Below are positions 1 through 7,891 of a DNA stretch of 64,000 nucleotides, one piece after another. A program made the position numbers and the translations under genes. Where the stretch lies: positions 1 to 64,000 of the forward strand of contig JAJRTN010000009.1 of assembly GCA_024278275.1 (NCBI GenBank), in the 5' to 3' direction. The first letter of the stretch is position 1, and each line of letters starts with the position of its first letter. The stretch comes from Candidatus Hydrogenedentota bacterium. GTDB lineage: Bacteria; Hydrogenedentota; Hydrogenedentia; Hydrogenedentales; JAJRTN01. The notes beneath the pieces were generated by a model. That model searched no databases and had not been told where the DNA came from. It saw only the letters and a program-made list of their open reading frames with translations.

Positions 1-152
1 AGGGTCATAATGGACTTTTCCCTGACGCCGCGGCTTTCCATGCGCGCCCCGCACGAACAGCGCACCCTCTCCGCACGCCGTCCCACGCCCACATCGCGCA
101 GCAACCCCTCCAGCACCGATGCGCCCGCGGCCCGCTGGGCCGCCTGGACCAT
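1..152 (-). mobile_element. Transposase fragment (ISKra4-like), runs off the left edge
   Basis: The reverse strand is open from an ATG at 152 to the window edge, about 50 codons. The translation has a Cys-x-Cys-Gly motif (RCSCGARM) followed by SRGVREKSIMTL. This is the pattern of the N-terminal part of ISKra4-type transposases, where a short zinc-ribbon-like segment precedes the first strands. It begins 5 nt after the stop of the small gene at 158-544, so the two are probably co-transcribed parts of one insertion element. Only the N-terminus is present, so the family call is tentative and intactness cannot be judged. Confidence 0.5.
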
Positions 153-157
153 TCGTG

Positions 158-544
158 TTACTTCCCGGCTTTGTTCAACCGCGACTTGAGCCCCTTTTTT
201 ACCCGTTCGACCATTTTTGTGTCTTTGGGGGCCAACCGCATCTGGTGCGCAATGCCTTCGCCAAGTTCCTGGTACTCCCTACACAGCGCCGCAAAGCGCC
301 GGTGGTTCCCCACGGCTTGCTCGGCCCATGCCACTTCATCCTCGTTCTTGAGTCGAAGGCTGCGGGTTTTCCCGCCCTCCTTCCACGTCAGCACGGGGTA
401 CGGCCCCCGCATCGTCCCAACCGGTGCTCCCTTTCGCGTGCTCGGTACCCGTTGATGTGAGATGCTTCCTTTCTGCATAAAGTGAATATGGGTCAATTCG
501 CGGCCAATTGCCTGTTGACGCCTCAACATCGCCTGCATGTTCAT
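158..544 (-). CDS. Small transposon-associated protein, DUF6788-like
   Basis: A 128-residue basic protein. The central segment GPYPVLTWKEGGKTRS followed by a Lys/Arg-rich tail matches the small DUF6788-type proteins often found next to transposase genes; their molecular role is unknown. AAAGGAGG lies just upstream of the ATG at 544. The promoter region overlaps a perfect 12-bp inverted repeat at 558-588, suggesting repression, possibly autoregulation. It lies directly upstream of the transposase fragment at 1-152. The family assignment is from memory of the motif, not from a search. Confidence 0.6.
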   Translation of the reverse strand: MNMQAMLRRQQAIGRELTHIHFMQKGSISHQRVPSTRKGAPVGTMRGPYPVLTWKEGGKTRSLRLKNEDEVAWAEQAVGNHRRFAALCREYQELGEGIAHQMRLAPKDTKMVERVKKGLKSRLNKAGK

Positions 545-557
545 GGGGCCTCCTTTC

Positions 558-588
558 GTTGTTTGTAGTATATTACACTACAAACAAC
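558..588. promoter_or_regulatory. Operator-like perfect palindrome upstream of the transposon gene
   Basis: Arms GTTGTTTGTAGT (558-569) and ACTACAAACAAC (577-588) are exact reverse complements around a 7-nt AT-rich spacer. Read on the minus strand the element contains TGTAAT/TATACT, a plausible -10, with TTGCTT further upstream as a possible -35. It ends 13 nt before the Shine-Dalgarno/start region of the gene at 158-544. Binding by a dimeric repressor would block that promoter. It could instead be part of the terminal structure of the insertion element. Confidence 0.5.
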
Positions 589-728
589 AGGGCTAAAGCA
601 ACCGACAATGTGTCAAACCATCTTTGGTGACGCAGGCCCACCCTGGACCATGGCCTTGATCCAAGCTGTTTTCGTCTGATACACTGCGCCCACATTAGCC
701 GCTTCGAAGATTAAGACGGCCCAAACGT

Positions 729-804
729 GGGGATGTAGCTCAGTTGGGAGAGCGCATGACTGGCAGTCATGAGGTCAGGGGTTCGATCCCCCTCATCTCC
801 ACCA
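729..804 (+). tRNA. tRNA-Ala (anticodon GGC), CCA encoded
   Basis: A complete 76-nt cloverleaf. Acceptor arm GGGGATG pairs with CATCTCC, with one G-U. The D-loop contains AGCTCAGTTGG, the anticodon stem CATGA/TCATG encloses loop CTGGCAG (anticodon GGC), and the T-arm has GGTTCGATCCC. A discriminator is followed by a genome-encoded CCA. It reads GCC alanine codons. A run of T follows at about 807. Confidence 0.96.
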
Positions 805-1247
805 TCATTTTTTCTTGACACCTCTCGCCAACCCTTGTCTTTGCCGGCAAAGCCCCTAAGCTGCGTGGCCGGAACCAAGCACGCTATAGCCGTCCCTCCA
901 CGGCCAACCGTCATCCCGCGAAAGTGGGAATCCAGGGGAAAAGTCGTGATATTGCCCTGGCATGGAGCCCCGCTTTGGCAGGGATGTCAGGTGGGTGGGG
1001 CTTCTCGGAGCTATGCACCGACTCCACGAGTGTCCAACAGGCGCGCGCCTATGTCTTCCGCTTCGGCCTGGGGAACACGATGGCAGTGATTTCCAACGGC
1101 ATTTATGCGCCATGATCCCGGTCCCATGACAAGGGGGGCGCCATTACACGGAAATTCGGAGGACACAACAAGGGCTGAACGACGTACGACAATAATGGTG
1201 ACTGTTATAACGGAAGGGGGACCGCGGAAAACGGTTTTTTCGCTTTT
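805..1247. other. Intergenic stretch, no gene seen
   Basis: Short open frames here show no family features or convincing ribosome sites. The stretch holds one copy of the dispersed repeat family (909-987). Low-complexity sequence with runs of T (about 1230-1250) lies next to the end of the minus-strand gene. Confidence 0.6.
909..987. repeat. Dispersed intergenic repeat, family A, copy 1
   Basis: CGTCATCCCGCGAAAGTGGG (909-928) and a second half reading GAGCCCCGCTTTGGCAGGGA (965-984) form two small hairpins of the pattern GTCATCCCGCGAAAGCGGG. The same pattern recurs near 20024, 29012, 52000, 55195 and 61751. Confidence 0.65.
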
Positions 1248-3548
1248 TTACCGGCCCATCTCCACCGCGAGGATCCCCCGTGGCGGAACGGTCATAATCC
1301 CCTGCCCCGGAATCTCCTTGCGGACAGGCTCGTCGCCATTGTTATAGTAGTACACCTCATTCACGCTCGCCCGGGTGGCAAGAACCCCATCATAAACGCC
1401 ATCAAGGGGTTCCCCCGCCAGCGGCACGGACCAGGAAACATCCTTTCCGGACGAAACCAGCAGTGTCGCCAGGGGGTGGCGCCATTCGGGCCAGGTACCA
1501 GGAACTTGGATCACTTGCCCGTCGCCCAACGCGCCAACCTCCCAGGACTCCGTGCCGGGGGGCAATGTTTCGGGCCACCAGGACACGGGCCGATCGTCCA
1601 CATTGCGGAGCGGGGCGAGTTCCTCGGGCAGCACCAGCACCCCGCCGCGCCGTATCCAGGCACCCAGGGCATCCAGCACGGGTTCCTCCACCGTATCGCC
1701 CGCCACCACCATCAGGCAGCGAAAGTCTCTCAACAATCCATCAGCCACCATGTTCTCATCGATAAACTCGAAGTCCATGATGTCGCGAATGACCTGTGTC
1801 CGCTCCATGAGTTGGCTGATAACGCTTGGATCCATGACAAGCGAACTGTTGGGTATTAACGCGGCGACCGTCAGCCTGGGGCGATTTCGCACCAGGTACC
1901 GGGCATTCTCCGCAAAAGCGATGGCGGTTGGGCTGGGCCTGTCGGGCGGATCAACCAGCGTCTTAAAATACAGTCCCGATGCTCCCCCCGAAAGGGCATC
2001 GAAAATACGGGCCGCAATACCCTTCGTCGTATTCGCGCCGCCCGGTTCAGTCGTGTAATAGCCGCCGTAGAGCCGCGTTGCGGAAGACACCATACGTGTC
2101 ACCGAAAAGTTCCCCGGTCCATCATCGCTCTGGTTCGTGATACGGATTCCCGCGCCATACCTGGCACACATCCGCGCCTGAGCCGCGAAATCCGCCGCCA
2201 GCTCCGGCTGTCCATGGCCTCCCGTACACAGGTAAATGGGCGTGTCCGGGAAAAGTTCGCGGGCGGTGCGCACCCAGAATTCCGCATAATCCGTCATGGA
2301 ACGGGTGTACCACGCGAACAAGTCCGCGGCGGCGCGGCGGGAGGGCGCCGATGCGGGGATGAAGGGTTCCACCTGTGCCCATTTCGTGAAAGTCGTGTTC
2401 CACGCCGCATTTAACGCCGCCAAGGTCTTGTAGTGTATCCTGACCCAACGCCGCCAGTCTTTGCGGGCGTACTGATCCCCGCACCACCAGCCCAGATGGG
2501 AGTGCCGGCCCTTCATGTCGAAGCCGCCGCCGGCCACGACAATGGACTCGCCCCAATTGCCGGAGATGCCCAAGTTGAGCGCCTCAATCACTCCCGGTTC
2601 ATAGTGTGCCTGAAACAGTTCCAGAAAGCGGCGCACGCCTTCCCGAAGCGCGGGATTCCAGATGCTTTGTATCGGCGTGGCGATGCCATGCTCAAGGCAG
2701 ACCGAAGAGACTCCCCGCTTATCGCGAAACCATTTCGGCGTCGCGATCCTGGGAGCGGTGATCAGGAAAGGCAGCCACTTGAGTTCATGTTTTCTCAGTT
2801 GTTCCACCACTGGATCATACAGGCTGTAGTCCGCTTTCCCTTCCTCCGGTTCAAATTGAGCCCATCCAACGTAGCTCTGAAGGCTGGTGATACCGATATC
2901 CTTTGCCACCTCATAGGCCGAATCGGCAAGCTGGTTGTCCGGGATCGCTTCGTGGATCTGCCACTGCTGGATTATGGTCATCCCCTCTTGCACCTCGACG
3001 GACGGCCGTTCCGCAAAATAGGAAAGCGGGTCTGTCGACGGCTTGAATCCAGCCGGGCTCACCGTGGAGAGCGATACACGCGCCACGGCCAGCGGACCAT
3101 CGGCATGTATGCGAAAATCGTTCCCGCCATTCTGCCGATTCTTGAATTGCGCCGCGCGAAGCGTGAAGGTCTCCGTTCGCCAACGCCTTGTGCCCTGTTG
3201 TGGGTAGGACTCCGGTGCCTGACGGTACGCGCTTGCGCCCTCGCCGGCATCGAAATCCAGCGAAACAACCCCCCGCCGGTCAAAAAAGTCCACCGAGACA
3301 AAGAGCGTTTCCGGCGGTGTCATTTCATCCACGTCGAAATAGAAGTACGTGCTCCCGCCGTCAACATCCGTCTGCCGGCACTGTCGTCCGCCATAGGCCG
3401 TCTCGACGGAACACCCGTCCGGCTGGCTCGAAACCCGCAGTCCCCTACCCCTGTCCGTTGCGCCAAGTTCCACCCACCAGGTGTCCGCGCCCATGTTTCC
3501 CGGGGCCGCGTGGGCAACACAGAAAATCCCAACCATGCACATGAACAC
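1248..3548 (-). CDS. Secreted beta-galactosidase-like glycoside hydrolase (GH42-like, clan GH-A)
   Basis: A 766-residue predicted exported glycosidase. I start it at the GTG at 3548, because AAGGAG (3558-3563) sits 9 nt upstream and the product then opens with a short hydrophobic signal ending CVAHA; the open frame itself extends to 3743. After an N-terminal beta-rich domain comes a TIM-barrel-like region with YVGWAQFEPEEG, the candidate acid/base GISGNWGE, the GH42-type stretch RIHYKTLAALNAAWNT and a possible nucleophile in YTTEPGG. A GH42-type GATase-like trimerisation domain follows (VAALIPNSS through RRGGVLVLPEE), then a C-terminal beta domain. The Asn-Glu of classical GH42 is replaced by Gly-Glu, so the substrate is uncertain. 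It is transcribed divergently from the B12-riboswitch gene. Confidence 0.72.
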   Translation of the reverse strand: MFMCMVGIFCVAHAAPGNMGADTWWVELGATDRGRGLRVSSQPDGCSVETAYGGRQCRQTDVDGGSTYFYFDVDEMTPPETLFVSVDFFDRRGVVSLDFDAGEGASAYRQAPESYPQQGTRRWRTETFTLRAAQFKNRQNGGNDFRIHADGPLAVARVSLSTVSPAGFKPSTDPLSYFAERPSVEVQEGMTIIQQWQIHEAIPDNQLADSAYEVAKDIGITSLQSYVGWAQFEPEEGKADYSLYDPVVEQLRKHELKWLPFLITAPRIATPKWFRDKRGVSSVCLEHGIATPIQSIWNPALREGVRRFLELFQAHYEPGVIEALNLGISGNWGESIVVAGGGFDMKGRHSHLGWWCGDQYARKDWRRWVRIHYKTLAALNAAWNTTFTKWAQVEPFIPASAPSRRAAADLFAWYTRSMTDYAEFWVRTARELFPDTPIYLCTGGHGQPELAADFAAQARMCARYGAGIRITNQSDDGPGNFSVTRMVSSATRLYGGYYTTEPGGANTTKGIAARIFDALSGGASGLYFKTLVDPPDRPSPTAIAFAENARYLVRNRPRLTVAALIPNSSLVMDPSVISQLMERTQVIRDIMDFEFIDENMVADGLLRDFRCLMVVAGDTVEEPVLDALGAWIRRGGVLVLPEELAPLRNVDDRPVSWWPETLPPGTESWEVGALGDGQVIQVPGTWPEWRHPLATLLVSSGKDVSWSVPLAGEPLDGVYDGVLATRASVNEVYYYNNGDEPVRKEIPGQGIMTVPPRGILAVEMGR

Positions 3549-3742
3549 AGCGCCTAACTCCTTCCACTGATTCAGACCGCCTGTTGAACACCTGTACGCT
3601 ATCAAATACTCCGAACCTGTGCAACGGAAACCGGGCACGGGGTCCCCCTTGAACACGCCCACTTTCGCCGCTATACTTCGCGCCCCATGCAGTCCGAATC
3701 CGGCCACTGCCGGGGAAAGGAGGGAGAACACCCAATCCAACA

Positions 3743-3919
3743 ACTACCGCGTGCGCGTGTAAAGGGAAGTACGGTGCAAATCCGTCGCAGACTCGCTGCT
3801 GTAACCGGGGACGACGGTCACATGCCCTCGCTCGGCGAGGGCGGCCACTATCCGCCAGAACGGGGATGGGAAGGCGTGACCCGAGGACGAACCGGAAGCC
3901 AGAAGACCTGCCCGCGCAC
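3743..3919 (+). ncRNA. Cobalamin (B12) riboswitch
   Basis: Conserved aptamer blocks occur in order: AAAGGGAA (3761-3768), GGTGCAAATCCG (3773-3784), GCTGCTGTAACCGGGG (3797-3810), GCCACTATCCGCC near 3844, GGGAAGGCGTGACCCGAGGA near 3868, and the B12 box AGCCAGAAGACCTGCC (3897-3912). P1 is formed by GCGCG-type sequence at both ends. Binding of adenosylcobalamin or a related corrinoid normally lowers downstream expression. The gene downstream is not a known B12 biosynthesis or transport gene but a secreted propeller protein. Confidence 0.93.
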
Positions 3920-3990
3920 ATCCCTGTTTTTCTGTGTCACTTCGCGAGAGAGTTGCACGGGTGGACAACCGTCTTATCCCTCCCGGCGCT

Positions 3991-4032
3991 CCCTCACCAA
4001 AACCCTCCGCATCCTCGCGGAAAGGAAGAGGG
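3991..4032 (+). promoter_or_regulatory. Predicted expression platform: hairpin covering the ribosome site
   Basis: CCCTC (3991-3995) can pair with GAGGG (4028-4032), and CCGC (4007-4010) with GCGG (4017-4020). The resulting hairpin includes the Shine-Dalgarno AAGGAAGAGG ahead of the ATG at 4040. There is no U-tract, so control is more likely translational than by termination. The pairing was found by eye and not folded computationally. Confidence 0.4.
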
Positions 4033-4039
4033 AAAAATC

Positions 4040-6160
4040 ATGCGTTTCATGCACCCCCATATCACGACGGCGCTTCTTGCCGTCCTCGTCTCCTTCGCCC
4101 TGCCGGCCCTGGCCGGTGATTTCGTCACTTTGGACCATTTCCCCGCCCCCGCGCCCGATGCCTACGGCGTGACCGGCACGGCCCTTAACGACGGCACGCT
4201 GCTGCTCTGGAACGGTGACGCCCTGTTTCGGCAGGCCGCGCCGGGTCTCGACCGTTTCGTACAAGTGGCCGAAGGCTATGCCGGTGATCCGGGCTTCGCC
4301 GCCCTGTCGCCCGACGGCGCGCTGGTCATCCTCGGCCAGGGCTACGCGGGCAACCTTTACGCCTTTGACCCCGCCCAACCCGCCGATTTCGCGCCGAGCG
4401 CCATCCGCGCCAATCAGTCCCACTTCGCGGGTGTATTCCTGACGAATACATTGCTCCTGCTGGACGCGGGCACGCCGGATTGGAACAGCGAACTGCTGAT
4501 CATCGACGTTTCGGGCGCCAAGAAGGCCCCCCGGACCGTGGTCACCAAGTCCGCGCGCTTCGCCATCGACAAGCAAAGCGTCGTGGGCAAGCCGGGCTAT
4601 TCGAGCGCCCTCACGGTGGACGCGGTCCACGGCCTGGTTTACGCCATGGGCGGGCAGACCCGGGAACTGCGTTTCTTCGTGAAGCAGGACTTGATCGACG
4701 CCTACCAGGGCAACACCACCCTGGATTGGGAGACCGACGGTACCCTCGTGGGGCAGGCGGGCGATTTCTTCGGCGCGGGCGTCAATGGCATCACCGCCCA
4801 AGGCCAGCTCATCATCTCCGGCTCCAACGGCTGGGGCGAACCGGGCGGCATACAGATCGTGGACCCACGCCTGGATGATCCCACCCAGGCCGGCATCGTG
4901 GAAACGTTGGATCCCACGGGCGTGCAGGGCTACGTAAAGGCCATTTACAACCCGATCACGGGGGCCATACTGGCGGTGGACGCGGGAAGCACCGCCTATG
5001 TCCAGTCGGACTACCTTGTTGCCGCCGCCTCCCTGGCAGATTTCCCGGCCCATCCCGGCGGCAACGGCTTCTCCGTGGTCGCCGATTTTGCCGGAGACGG
5101 GCGCATCGTGGCCTGGGATGGCAATGCGCTCTGGTTGCAGCGCGCTCCCGGCGCGGACCAGTTCGACCAGGTCACCACCAACGTACCCGGCGATCCGGCC
5201 TTCATCCAGGTCGCTCCCAACGGCACGCGCGTGCTCCTTGGCGCGGGCGGTTTTGGCCAGGCCCTCTACCTGGGCGATATCTACGAGTTCAACCTCGCCC
5301 AAAAGGCCCTGCCCGTCGTGGTGAACACGGACAACCATTTCTGGGCCGACTTCGTCGATAACGACACCCTCCTGGTGAACCGCGTCATGCCGGGCAACGC
5401 CGGCAGCGAAGGCGAACTGGTGCTGGTGGATCTCGCGGCCCATCCCATGACCGTGACCCCCGTGCTTCAGCATATTCCCGCCTACTCGGCCGCCTTCGCC
5501 GTGGACCGCGCCAACGGCCTGCTTTACGCGGCCTACTCCGATTTCTCCGCCGGTGGCCCGGTGCGGCGCTTTGATCTGCCGGCCGTCGTGGCCGCCACGG
5601 GCAGCCCCCTGAACTGGACCTCGGGCATGGAGGTGGGCGTATTCGACAACGGCCCCGCCGCCGTGACGGACCGTGGTCTGCTGCTGGTGCCCGGATTCAA
5701 CGCCAAGTTCCAGGTCGTCGATCCCACCCTGGGCGTGATCCTCACCGAGATGAATCCCGCCAATCTCGCCTTCGGCGGCTATACCGTTGCCTACAGCACA
5801 ACCCTGAACCTCATCCTCGCCGTGTCCAACGACTTCGGCGGCAACTTCGGCCTGTGGCTTGTCACGCCCCCCGATCTCGGCGCGGGCGACGGTTGCGACG
5901 TCCTCTGCCAGAACCCGGATGCCGACGCCGATGGTGACGGCCTGCCCTACTGCATGGAGTGCAACCTCGGCACCGACTGGCGTCTCGCCGATACCGACGG
6001 CGACGGTGTGAACGACGGGGATGAGATCGCCAACGGCTCCGATCCCCTCGACCCGGGGGAGGCCTTCCGGCTTCCCACGCTGAGTACCGTGGGTCTGGCA
6101 CTCCTGGCGCTGATGCTGGCTCTGGCCGCCTTCACCGCCCTGCGCCCGCGCGCGGCATAG
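4040..6160 (+). CDS. B12-regulated secreted duplicated beta-propeller protein with IPTL-CTERM anchor
   Basis: 706 residues starting at the ATG at 4040; the open frame upstream runs through the riboswitch and is not coding. A signal peptide ends ALPALAG. The bulk is two homologous halves of about 300 residues: GTLLLWNGDALFRQAAPG with GDPGFAALSPDG in the first matches GRIVAWDGNALWLQRAPG with GDPAFIQVAPNG in the second. Each contains short repeated beta-blade units with lone DG/NG turns. Then follow Asp-rich calcium-binding type repeats (DADADGDGLPYC, DTDGDGVNDGDE) and an IPTL-CTERM tail (LPTLSTVGLALLAL, then RPRAA), recognised by an exosortase-type system. Control by a cobalamin riboswitch plus surface sorting suggests corrinoid capture outside the cell, analogous to BtuG of Bacteroides; that role is inference. 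The CFI-box gene follows after an inverted repeat. Confidence 0.8.
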   Translation: MRFMHPHITTALLAVLVSFALPALAGDFVTLDHFPAPAPDAYGVTGTALNDGTLLLWNGDALFRQAAPGLDRFVQVAEGYAGDPGFAALSPDGALVILGQGYAGNLYAFDPAQPADFAPSAIRANQSHFAGVFLTNTLLLLDAGTPDWNSELLIIDVSGAKKAPRTVVTKSARFAIDKQSVVGKPGYSSALTVDAVHGLVYAMGGQTRELRFFVKQDLIDAYQGNTTLDWETDGTLVGQAGDFFGAGVNGITAQGQLIISGSNGWGEPGGIQIVDPRLDDPTQAGIVETLDPTGVQGYVKAIYNPITGAILAVDAGSTAYVQSDYLVAAASLADFPAHPGGNGFSVVADFAGDGRIVAWDGNALWLQRAPGADQFDQVTTNVPGDPAFIQVAPNGTRVLLGAGGFGQALYLGDIYEFNLAQKALPVVVNTDNHFWADFVDNDTLLVNRVMPGNAGSEGELVLVDLAAHPMTVTPVLQHIPAYSAAFAVDRANGLLYAAYSDFSAGGPVRRFDLPAVVAATGSPLNWTSGMEVGVFDNGPAAVTDRGLLLVPGFNAKFQVVDPTLGVILTEMNPANLAFGGYTVAYSTTLNLILAVSNDFGGNFGLWLVTPPDLGAGDGCDVLCQNPDADADGDGLPYCMECNLGTDWRLADTDGDGVNDGDEIANGSDPLDPGEAFRLPTLSTVGLALLALMLALAAFTALRPRAA

Positions 6161-6177
6161 GCCGTGGCAACAAAAAA

Positions 6178-6240
6178 ACACGGACGAACAGGGACCAGCA
6201 CGGACTTGCACGAAGTTCCCGCGTCCCTGTTCGTCCGTGT
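6178..6240. terminator. Long inverted repeat after the propeller gene
   Basis: ACACGGACGAACAGGGAC (6178-6195) and its exact reverse complement (6223-6240) flank a 27-nt loop. It lies 17 nt after the stop codon, so it could terminate the riboswitch transcript, although no T-run follows. The core ACCAGCACGGAC also appears near 25120, so it may be a dispersed repeat rather than a dedicated terminator. Confidence 0.45.
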
Positions 6241-6323
6241 CAGCTTTCACCCCCCGTAAAAGCGTTGATCACTCTGTCGAGGGGCCGTATACTTCGCCCA
6301 CGAAGCAACCGGAGGTAGTGTCG

Positions 6324-7814
6324 ATGACACGAAGTGCGAGAACCTTTCTAATCCTGCTGGCCGTGGCCCTGCCGGCGTTACCCGCCGCGATGGCCCAAGA
6401 CTGCCCGCTGACGTCGGTGGCCATCGTTTCCCCGCGCGACGGCGCCACCCTGTACGTGGATGAAAGCGCTTCGCTTGAAGTGAACTTCGAGGCGGAGCCG
6501 GGGTGCGTGGCGGAAACGGAGAACATCGAGTTTTTCCTCGCCCAGCCGGGCAGTACGAACTTCACGTCCATCGGCGTGGATACGGCCTTTCCCTATCGAA
6601 CAAGCTATACTTTTCTCGCCATGACCTTCGACGAGCCCTGGACGCTCCGGGTGGCGGCCACCCCCACGGACGGCACGACGGAGCCGGTGCAGCTTGAATC
6701 CACCTTTACCTTCGTCGCCGTGGGTAACGCCACGGACTCGAACGGCAACGGCCTGCCCGATGCGCCTTTCGCCGCGCTGAATGGAACCACCGATACGTGG
6801 CGCGCCACGGGACAGTTTGCCGACGCCGCCTTCACCCTGCTGGGCGCGGCCTCGGCCATGTACGGCTATACCATCGAACAGGCGCCCTTTCCCGACGCCA
6901 CCAGCATCACCCTCGCCAGCCCGCACAACCCCGGGCAGACCCTGACGGTGAAAGCCTCGCAATCCCTCCTGGCGGAAGGGGAGCGGGGCGTGCTCATCGT
7001 GGCCATGGCGCCCGACGCCATCAGCCTCATGGGAAGCACCCACGCGGCGCGCGCCGATGGCGTCGCCCCTTCGACCGCCCTCGACCCCGATGCCGAATAC
7101 ATTCATGTGAGTCTCATCATCAGCGACGATAACGGGGTCACCTTCAACGAAGTACCCGACACCCGCCTGGCGGACCATCCCATCGAGCTCACCTTGAGTG
7201 GGCTCGACCTGGTGGGTGGTGAGGACTACACCCTGGCCCGTTATCCCGCTTATATCAAGGACTTCAACAATGTCGTCCGCATCGCCACCGAAACGGGCAC
7301 CTGGAAAAGCGTCACCAACCAGGGTATCGACTACGAAACCGGCACCCTGACCGCGGACCTCACCACCATGGGGCTGTTCGCCCCGTTCCAACAGGCCGAC
7401 GTGGGAACCGTCACCGATACCACCGGAACCACCACGTTCTGGATGATTCTTTCGCCCATCCTTTTGGCCCTCGGCATCCTCCAGGCAGCCGACGGTGGCG
7501 GTCCCTGCTTCATCGCCACCGCCGCCTATGGCACGCCCATGGCCGGCGACATCAACACCCTGCGTCTTTTCCGGGACAAGGCCCTGCTGACCTCCGCCGC
7601 GGGCAGTCTTGCCGTGGACACCTATTACCGCCTGAGTCCGCCCATCGCGGACGGCGTGGCCGCCTCACCCCTGTTGGCCGCCATCGTGCGCGTGGCCCTG
7701 GTGCCCGTGGTGTGGATCATTCGCCTAACCATGTCCGTGCCCCCCGGCATGTGGCCCCTGCTGGTCCTGGTCGCGGCCCTGCTCGCCCTTCGGCGTCGGC
7801 GCAAGACCGCATAG
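6324..7814 (+). CDS. Exported surface protein with CFI-box C-terminal sorting region
   Basis: 496 residues from the ATG at 6324, with GGAGG at 6311-6315. The signal peptide ends PAAMA before QDCPLTSVAIV. An N-terminal Ig-like region (VSPRDGATLYVDESASLEV) precedes a central segment resembling choice-of-anchor U modules (ETGTWKSVTNQGIDYETGTL). The C-terminal 110 residues start with a hydrophobic helix and CFIATAAYGTPMAGD, continue with a conserved helical segment, and end in a second transmembrane helix plus RRRRKTA. This layout is the CFI-box CTERM region seen in surface proteins of Myxococcota and other diderm lineages; the Cys may be the processing or lipidation site. No enzymatic motif is visible. 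It may form a transcription unit with the preceding propeller gene or have its own promoter. Confidence 0.72.
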   Translation: MTRSARTFLILLAVALPALPAAMAQDCPLTSVAIVSPRDGATLYVDESASLEVNFEAEPGCVAETENIEFFLAQPGSTNFTSIGVDTAFPYRTSYTFLAMTFDEPWTLRVAATPTDGTTEPVQLESTFTFVAVGNATDSNGNGLPDAPFAALNGTTDTWRATGQFADAAFTLLGAASAMYGYTIEQAPFPDATSITLASPHNPGQTLTVKASQSLLAEGERGVLIVAMAPDAISLMGSTHAARADGVAPSTALDPDAEYIHVSLIISDDNGVTFNEVPDTRLADHPIELTLSGLDLVGGEDYTLARYPAYIKDFNNVVRIATETGTWKSVTNQGIDYETGTLTADLTTMGLFAPFQQADVGTVTDTTGTTTFWMILSPILLALGILQAADGGGPCFIATAAYGTPMAGDINTLRLFRDKALLTSAAGSLAVDTYYRLSPPIADGVAASPLLAAIVRVALVPVVWIIRLTMSVPPGMWPLLVLVAALLALRRRRKTA

Positions 7815-7850
7815 GGCGGGTGGCTGTCCCCGGCCACCGCCTCGCTTCGC

Positions 7851-7870
7851 GGTGCTTGAGGACAAGCACC
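7851..7870. terminator. Bidirectional hairpin between convergent genes
   Basis: GGTGCTTG and CAAGCACC form an 8-bp perfect stem with a 4-nt loop between the ends of the CFI-box gene (7814) and the GT2 gene (7892). A second hairpin lies at 7818-7837. There is no poly-T tract. Confidence 0.4.
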
Positions 7871-7891
7871 CTCCCAGGGACGTTTACCCCG

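Noticed and set aside
3549-3743. N-terminal extension of the GH42-like gene
   Set aside because: It would place coding sequence ahead of a good ribosome site and signal peptide; the GTG at 3548 is better.
3974-6250. A 758-codon open frame on the minus strand opposite the propeller gene
   Set aside because: It is a shadow: Gly/His/Val-rich with no family features, while the + strand has a signal peptide, duplicated domains and a sorting tail.
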